Positions 8,001 through 11,553 of a stretch of 11,553 bases of DNA are shown piece by piece. This stretch comes from Spirochaetaceae bacterium. Lineage in GTDB: Bacteria; Spirochaetota; Spirochaetia; SZUA-6; Fen-1364. The notes beneath the pieces are model-generated. The model saw nothing but the letters and a program-made list of their open reading frames with translations, ran no database searches and was not told where the DNA came from. The stretch lies in contig PMZS01000079.1 in the NCBI GenBank assembly GCA_003170115.1, forward strand, positions 1 to 11,553. Reading direction: 5' to 3'. Numbering within the stretch: the stretch's first letter is position 1; each line of letters opens with the position of its first letter. Position numbers and translations under genes: made by a program.

Positions 8001-8136
8001 GCGCTGCCGCCGAAGGGCGGCGCGGGGTCGTCTCACCGATGCTTTGCCGAGCAGGTTTCTTGACGACATCCCGGCGGCATCGCGCGCCCACGAGACTCCC
8101 CGTTCCCGTCGCGATCCCCAGCTCATGCTCTTCTGA
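5089..8136 (+). CDS. EndoQ-like endonuclease fused to a UvrD-type helicase
   Basis: The protein has 1015 residues. Residues 1 to about 420 match EndoQ, the PHP-fold endonuclease that nicks DNA 5' of deaminated bases in archaea and some bacteria. Metal-site candidates are all present: H8 and H10 (DLHVH), D42 and H45 (GTGDFTHP), E91, H106, H161 (AHIWTPWF), E194 (ALETGLSSD), D220 and H222 (SNSDAHSP). A zinc finger follows: C274xxC277 and C290xxC293, with extra C286. The domain closes with PGYDGEFG (396-403). Residues about 455-1015 form a superfamily 1A helicase: GPGAGKT (476-482), LALTFTN (501-507), DELQD (638-642), GDPDQAIYGFRG (665-676), RRNYRS (697-702), FHAAKGLEF (919-927) and EERRLFYVAMTRAR (952-965). 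It is shorter than UvrD itself. The last five residues, QLMLF (1011-1015), resemble a sliding-clamp-binding peptide. Role inferred: nick, unwind and process damaged DNA. The start overlaps the upstream stop by one base, and the 3' end overlaps the convergent ATPase gene by 14 bases. Confidence 0.92.
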   Translation: MRLVADLHVHSRYSRATSREADLDGYHRWARVKGIDIVGTGDFTHPRWLAELSSRLIEKDGLFVLRDAPRESPLEGAAPAARDVRFLLTTEISSIYKKHGRVRKVHSLIGVRSLDDARRLSARLAAIGNIASDGRPILGLDPKDLLSLLLETRDGFLIPAHIWTPWFSLFGSKSGFDRIEECFEELTPHIFALETGLSSDPAMNRRWSALDRYRLVSNSDAHSPGKLGREANLLDVEPSWQGVTAALRTGAGFLGTVEFYPEEGKYHYDGHRKCRVCMDPEETARCGGKCPVCGKPLTAGVLSRVLGLADRRAPAAPRAGEGFSSLIPLPEVLAELSGTGSGSRAVGALYSRLIGCFGSELGLLLDTPVEDIARSQGFLLAEAIRRMRAGKINPTPGYDGEFGVIRVFDEEELTRLRGQDELFHSPARAKKARREFVDVLPRAMAGPIETSGVDILDADQMAIVSSSERRILVTAGPGAGKTRVLAQWIEGQRLRAPGGILALTFTNRAAEELSERLASTDMAAFTFHSFCWSVLREHTPRLLSVLSPSDRLTILSDMLPQEGALRLRTLSERMELAWEGVKEPDAGLLEVLRDYEHTLEAIGAADVSSLVPRVLDLLRSNTGLLSALARRYRAIAVDELQDINRPQYELLRLLADGAEAVFCIGDPDQAIYGFRGSDRRLFFEFAATTGAASFTLRRNYRSAPAIVSAADAVISVERAPEVPVLTATRADGAKVRIITCDDPNEEGRFIASEIRDLVVGDDSGEYAFSEIAVLVRTRAVRDSLLPSLRDAGLPLSLGVHSPLSEEEPFRSVVAALRVALNPDDLVSRRILRSEEILARGPELLHAASTTGICAALDLIAGPIIPIDRSLPEIALGEEVIRASAARHGTDLATFLAHVSLCTRESEGPRSPQRVSLLTFHAAKGLEFPAVFIAGAEEGITPLEDRRGVDMAEERRLFYVAMTRARNVLCISRCRRRAARGRLTDALPSRFLDDIPAASRAHETPRSRRDPQLMLF

Positions 8137-10666
8137 GCTTTTTCACGATCTCGAACCAGGACACACTGACGAGCCCCGCGGCAAGCGCGATCAGGAAATC
8201 GAGCAGGCTCACGGGAGCGAAATGGAAAAGGCCCCGAAGGCCGGGAACGTACACCACCAATCCGAGAAACGCCAGGGCGCTGCCCACGACCCAGAGGAGG
8301 GCGCGGTTCGGCACCGCCAGGGAGGCGAAAAGGCCCTGCTGCCAGCTCCTGTTTGCCAGGATGAGACAGAGGTTCGCCACGATCAGCGTGATGAAGGCGA
8401 GGGTGCGGGCATGCGCGACGGTTTCTCCCAGGGAGAGAGAAGCTTCGAAAACGCCAAAGACCATGCCGAACGCGACGACACCCTGCAGGGCGCTTCGGAA
8501 GAGGCTTTGCCGGCCGAAAAGCCTGTCGGAAGGGCTCCGCGGCCTGCGCCTCATGATGTCCGCTTCCGCCGGCTCCGCCTCGAAGACGATCGAGCAGGCC
8601 GGATCGATGATAAGCTCGAGGAACACGATGTGGACGGGGAAGAGTATCATCTCCTTCCAGTTCAGGAGCACGGGGAGCAGTGAGGTGAGCGCGATGGGGA
8701 TGTGCACGCTCACGATGTAGGCCATCGCCTTCTTCAGGTTGTCGAATATCCGCCGACCCAGGCGGACCGCGGCCACGATTGAGGAAAAATCGTCGTCGAG
8801 GAGCACGAGGTCCGAGGCTTCGCGGGCCACGTCGGTCCCGCGCTCGCCCATTGCCACGCCGATGTGCGCGCTTTTCAGGGCAGGTGCGTCGTTCACGCCG
8901 TCGCCGGTCATCGCCACGATCTCCCCGTTCGCCTTGAATGCTTCGACGATCAGAAGCTTCTGTTCCGGCACGACGCGCGCAAAGATCGCGGTCTGCTTCA
9001 CCCGTTCGCGAAGCTCTTCAGGGGCCATCAGCGCAATCTCCTGCCCCGTGACGACGTGGGACCAGTCCTGCATCCCGATCTGGCGTGCGATCTTCTGCGC
9101 AGTGACCGGGTAGTCCCCCGTGATCATCACTGCCTTGATGCCCGCCTCCGCGCATTCCGCAATGGCCGCCGGCACGGTCGGCCGGATCGGGTCCTCCAGA
9201 CCGATGAGGCCGATGAACTGGAACACGAACTCATGCTGGATGTTCGGCAGCTCGGCCTCGCCGAACCCCGCGCGTGCCACCCCGATCATTCGCAGCCCCC
9301 GGTCCGCCATTTCGTGCACGTCCCGGGCCAGCGATGCCGTGGCGGAGGCGTCGAAGTGACAAAGGTCGCCGATGGCCTCGGGCGCGCCCTTGGTGGCGAC
9401 CACGTACCCGGTTCCGGCAACTGAACGCCAGACATGGGAAAGGGCGAGAAGCTCGCGAGAAAGAGGGTACTGCTGCACGAGTGTCCAGTTTTCATGGAGG
9501 TGCTCCGTGTCGGTCAGAGTCGCTTCTCCGACCGCGTGCAGCGCCTTTTCCATCGGGTCAAAGGGATCCTCCTGGCTGGCAAGGATTCCGTATTCCAGCA
9601 GCTCGTGGAAGGTTTCAGGAAGCGCACCCTTCAACTCCTCCAGGTCCAGGGACCGGCCCGACGCGCGCAGCATGCGGATCTTCATCCGGTTCTGCGTCAG
9701 AGTTCCGGTCTTGTCGGTGCACAGCACCGTCGCCGCGCCCAGTGACTCCACCGCGGCCATCCTTCGCGCCAGCACGTTCTTCAAGGAGATACGCCATGCG
9801 CCCAGGGCGAGGAAGATCGTGAGGACGACCGGGAACTCCTCCGGCAGCATCGCCATCGCGAGGGTGACGCCGGAGAGGACTCCCTGGAGCCAGTCTCCGC
9901 GCGTGATCCCGTACACGACCACGACTAGGGCGCACAAAACGAGGGCGCCGATGAAAATCGTGCGGACAATCGAGCCGGTCTCGCGCTGCAGGGGAGTCTG
10001 CTCCTGCTCCAGGGTCTGCAGGGCCTTTCCAATCCGCCCGATTTCCGACGAGGCGCCGATTGCCTTCACCTCGGCGACCCCCTGGCCGTGCACGACGAGG
10101 GTTCCGGAGTACAGGAACGAGGTATCCTCCCCGCCGGGCCTCTGCACGGTCAGCGAGGAGTCGCCTGCGCTTTTACGGACGGCCGAGGATTCGCCCGTGA
10201 GAAGCGACTCGTCCACCGAGAGATTCACGCCCCAGAGCAATACGGCATCCGCGGGAACCCGGTCCCCCTCGGAGAGCACGAGCAGATCGCCGTTCACCAC
10301 TTCGCGGCCCGCGATCCTGCGCCGTTCCCCGTCGCGGATGACGAGCGCCCGGGGGCTCGAGAGGTCGCGGAGAGCCTCCAGCGTGTTCTCCGTCTTCTGT
10401 TCCTGGTAGATGGTGATTCCCATGGTCACGACGACGAAACCCAGCAGCATGGCGGCTTCCTGGATTTCTCCGAGGACGAGGTAGATCAGGCCGCATGCCA
10501 GGAGGAGAAGGAACATGGGCTCCTTCACCACTTCGAAAACGATTCCGAGGATTCCGCGCTTCCTGGAGGTGGGCAGCTCGTTCGGACCCTCACTGCGCAG
10601 AGCATTCACCGCGTGCTCCAAGGTGAGGCCCTTCAGCGCTCGCACCTGTGATTCATTCAATCCCAT
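8123..10666 (-). CDS. P-type cation-transporting ATPase with an atypical ion site
   Basis: The 847-residue membrane pump has the P2 (Ca2+-ATPase-like) layout with about ten membrane helices. Visible in order: the N-terminal GLTLEHAVNALRSEGPNELP segment; helices M1-M2 (about 38-88); the actuator loop TGES (157-160); M3; M4 with PEEFP (275-279); the phosphorylation motif CTDKTGTLT with D318; the nucleotide-binding KGAPE (K426); TGDGVNDAP with D589 and D593 in the hinge; then M5-M10 to the C-terminus. No heavy-metal-binding N-terminal domain is present. By eye the canonical Ca2+ ligands differ: PEEFP replaces PEGLP, the M5 asparagine and glutamate positions hold H655 and isoleucine, and M6 has E684 and D688 (ELIID) in place of NxxTD. 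The ion is therefore unassigned. The ATG at 10666 begins the family's usual N-terminus and lies 12 bases after a strong -10 box. The frame stays open far upstream, but that part is antisense to the kinase gene. Confidence 0.92.
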   Translation of the reverse strand: MGLNESQVRALKGLTLEHAVNALRSEGPNELPTSRKRGILGIVFEVVKEPMFLLLLACGLIYLVLGEIQEAAMLLGFVVVTMGITIYQEQKTENTLEALRDLSSPRALVIRDGERRRIAGREVVNGDLLVLSEGDRVPADAVLLWGVNLSVDESLLTGESSAVRKSAGDSSLTVQRPGGEDTSFLYSGTLVVHGQGVAEVKAIGASSEIGRIGKALQTLEQEQTPLQRETGSIVRTIFIGALVLCALVVVVYGITRGDWLQGVLSGVTLAMAMLPEEFPVVLTIFLALGAWRISLKNVLARRMAAVESLGAATVLCTDKTGTLTQNRMKIRMLRASGRSLDLEELKGALPETFHELLEYGILASQEDPFDPMEKALHAVGEATLTDTEHLHENWTLVQQYPLSRELLALSHVWRSVAGTGYVVATKGAPEAIGDLCHFDASATASLARDVHEMADRGLRMIGVARAGFGEAELPNIQHEFVFQFIGLIGLEDPIRPTVPAAIAECAEAGIKAVMITGDYPVTAQKIARQIGMQDWSHVVTGQEIALMAPEELRERVKQTAIFARVVPEQKLLIVEAFKANGEIVAMTGDGVNDAPALKSAHIGVAMGERGTDVAREASDLVLLDDDFSSIVAAVRLGRRIFDNLKKAMAYIVSVHIPIALTSLLPVLLNWKEMILFPVHIVFLELIIDPACSIVFEAEPAEADIMRRRPRSPSDRLFGRQSLFRSALQGVVAFGMVFGVFEASLSLGETVAHARTLAFITLIVANLCLILANRSWQQGLFASLAVPNRALLWVVGSALAFLGLVVYVPGLRGLFHFAPVSLLDFLIALAAGLVSVSWFEIVKKLRRA

Positions 10667-10678
10667 GAGTGTTGCCGC

Positions 10679-10707
10679 AACGTAGGTCGATTCCGGCACC
10701 CTGTCAA
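10679..10707 (-). promoter_or_regulatory. Promoter of the P-type ATPase gene
   Basis: On the minus strand a perfect TTGACA (10707-10702) is followed by exactly 17 bases and TACGTT (10684-10679). The -10 box ends 12 bases before the ATG at 10666, giving an expected leader of only about 4-6 bases. No Shine-Dalgarno sequence fits in that space (GCGGCAACACTC). This is the strongest promoter match in the window. Confidence 0.65.
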
Positions 10708-10709
10708 TC

Positions 10710-10738
10710 TTGTCATCGAGGGTGCCGCGGAGTATCCT
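10710..10738 (+). promoter_or_regulatory. Promoter of the thymidine-kinase-like gene
   Basis: TTGTCA (10710-10715, five of six) and TATCCT (10733-10738, four of six) are separated by exactly 17 bases. The ATG at 10748 comes nine bases after the -10 box, so the transcript would have a leader of roughly 0-3 bases. Its -35 box lies only two bases from the -35 box of the divergent ATPase promoter, so the two promoters are arranged back to back. Confidence 0.6.
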
Positions 10739-10747
10739 TAGGGACCC

Positions 10748-11553
10748 ATGGACGCGGCAACGGACACCCGTGACACGAGAACCTTCCTGAAGAGCCTCGG
10801 GTTTCCAGAGGTGAAGGTTCACCATTCCTTCAACCACTTCGATTTTTCCCGGGCATCGCGGCGTATCCTCGTCATAGGCTCCATGGGTTCCGGCAAGACG
10901 GAGTTTTCGGCCCGCATCTGGCGGGACTCCGAAGTGGCCCGAAAAAAAACCGGCGAGGCAGCCTCCCGGACCCGGACCGATGGGGCCGATCGGAGGATCG
11001 TCTTTTTCATCCGTTCGGCGCTGGACAGTAGGAGGTTTCCCGACTATCCCCCGGACGCCCTGCCCTATCGAGGGGGCTTCGTCCGCTGCGGCAGGAACAT
11101 CGCGGAGATTTCCAACTCCTTCGACCTCGAGCGCGTCATGGAGGCCAATCCCGAAGCGGGAACGTGGGTCATCGACGAGGCGTCGTTCTACGAAGAGAGA
11201 CTTGCCTACGTCGTGGAGAGGGCGTCCCGGACACGGGGGCTCACCTTCATCTTTCCCTCGCTCATCCTGAACTTCCGCCGGGAGATCTTCAACACCACCG
11301 CGCGCCTGCTCCTGGACACCGCCACTGACGTGTTCCCCCTTACCGCGTACTGCGAGCACCCCGAGTGCCTCCAGGACTCCTTCTATACATATCGTTTCTA
11401 CACCGTCGACGGCCGGGAATGCCCCGCGCTGTACTTCGACCCCCTGCTGGTAATCGGCGGGGACAGGGAAGTCACCGATCGGCGTGAGCCCAACTACTGC
11501 ACGCGCTGCGACGATCATCACCACCTGCCGGGCAAGGAATACACCTTTCTCAA
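10748..11553 (+). CDS. Thymidine-kinase-family (TK1-like) protein, 3' end beyond the window
   Basis: The frame is open for 268 codons plus two bases to the right edge. The fold family is recognisable: Walker A GSMGSGKT (44-51), Walker B and catalytic glutamate WVIDEASF (D143, E144), then LILNFRREIF (172-181) and DTATDVFPLTAYC (190-202), matching the substrate-loop and Ad-V-x-L-x-A-x-C segments of type II thymidine kinases. Zinc-ligand candidates are C202/C207 and C251/C254 (YCTRC after IGGDREV). The usual role is ATP-dependent phosphorylation of thymidine for salvage. Oddities: Walker A has GSMGSGKT where TK1 enzymes have GPMFSGKT; DEASF replaces DEAQF; the first cysteine pair is CEHPEC (four residues between) instead of CxxC; and it has an about 35-residue N-terminal extension. 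At over 268 residues it exceeds the usual 190-230. Nucleoside specificity is therefore uncertain. The ATG is chosen from the promoter position, and the next in-frame ATG lies inside Walker A. Confidence 0.8.
   Translation, partial: MDAATDTRDTRTFLKSLGFPEVKVHHSFNHFDFSRASRRILVIGSMGSGKTEFSARIWRDSEVARKKTGEAASRTRTDGADRRIVFFIRSALDSRRFPDYPPDALPYRGGFVRCGRNIAEISNSFDLERVMEANPEAGTWVIDEASFYEERLAYVVERASRTRGLTFIFPSLILNFRREIFNTTARLLLDTATDVFPLTAYCEHPECLQDSFYTYRFYTVDGRECPALYFDPLLVIGGDREVTDRREPNYCTRCDDHHHLPGKEYTFL

Noticed and set aside
8100..8180. Rho-independent terminator between the convergent helicase and ATPase genes
   Set aside because: The genes overlap and I see no GC-rich hairpin followed by a T-run on either strand. 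The short run of T near 8140 has no stem before it.
10667..11524. Upstream extension of the ATPase frame by 286 codons
   Set aside because: The extension is antisense to the thymidine-kinase-like gene, is low in recognisable protein character, and would place the TTGACA-17-TACGTT promoter inside the coding region. The family's normal N-terminus starts at 10666.

Overview
The window is GC-rich, compact bacterial DNA with seven protein genes and almost no intergenic space (longest gap 81 bases). I see no RNA gene, mobile element, CRISPR array or phage gene. The source is probably a free-living, high-GC bacterium. A spirochaete-type lineage is my best guess, because the small gene at 4496 reminds me of an uncharacterised family I associate with Spirochaetota. 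That is recollection and could be wrong.

Layout. (1) Bases 1-3837, minus strand: a two-gene unit. The first gene is a class V PLP enzyme of the cysteine desulfurase/selenocysteine lyase type. Twelve bases after its stop comes a large CehA/McbA-type PHP metallohydrolase, which runs off the left edge. (2) Bases 3873-8136, plus strand: 5-formyltetrahydrofolate cyclo-ligase, a 197-residue charged helical protein of unknown function, and a 1015-residue fusion of an EndoQ-like damage endonuclease (PHP domain plus zinc finger) with a UvrD-type helicase. The last two are coupled by a TAATG overlap. (3) Bases 8123-10666, minus strand: an 847-residue P-type cation ATPase that converges on the helicase gene and overlaps its end by 14 bases. 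(4) From 10748, plus strand: an atypical thymidine-kinase-family protein, diverging from the ATPase and running off the right edge.

The most interesting item is the EndoQ-UvrD fusion. It carries all the residues expected for a PHP nuclease, a cysteine-rich zinc finger and a full set of superfamily 1A helicase motifs. It ends exactly in QLMLF, which matches the bacterial sliding-clamp-binding pentapeptide. One polypeptide could therefore nick DNA next to a deaminated base, unwind the nicked strand and dock on the clamp. This would be a bacterial counterpart of archaeal EndoQ working with PCNA.

A second pattern is regulatory. Four genes (3873, 4496, 10666 and 10748) have no convincing ribosome binding site. 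Each instead has a sigma70-like promoter with an exact 17-base spacer whose -10 box lies only 6-12 bases before the ATG. Their transcripts would be leaderless or nearly so. The two genes of the left-hand unit do have strong GGAGG sites.
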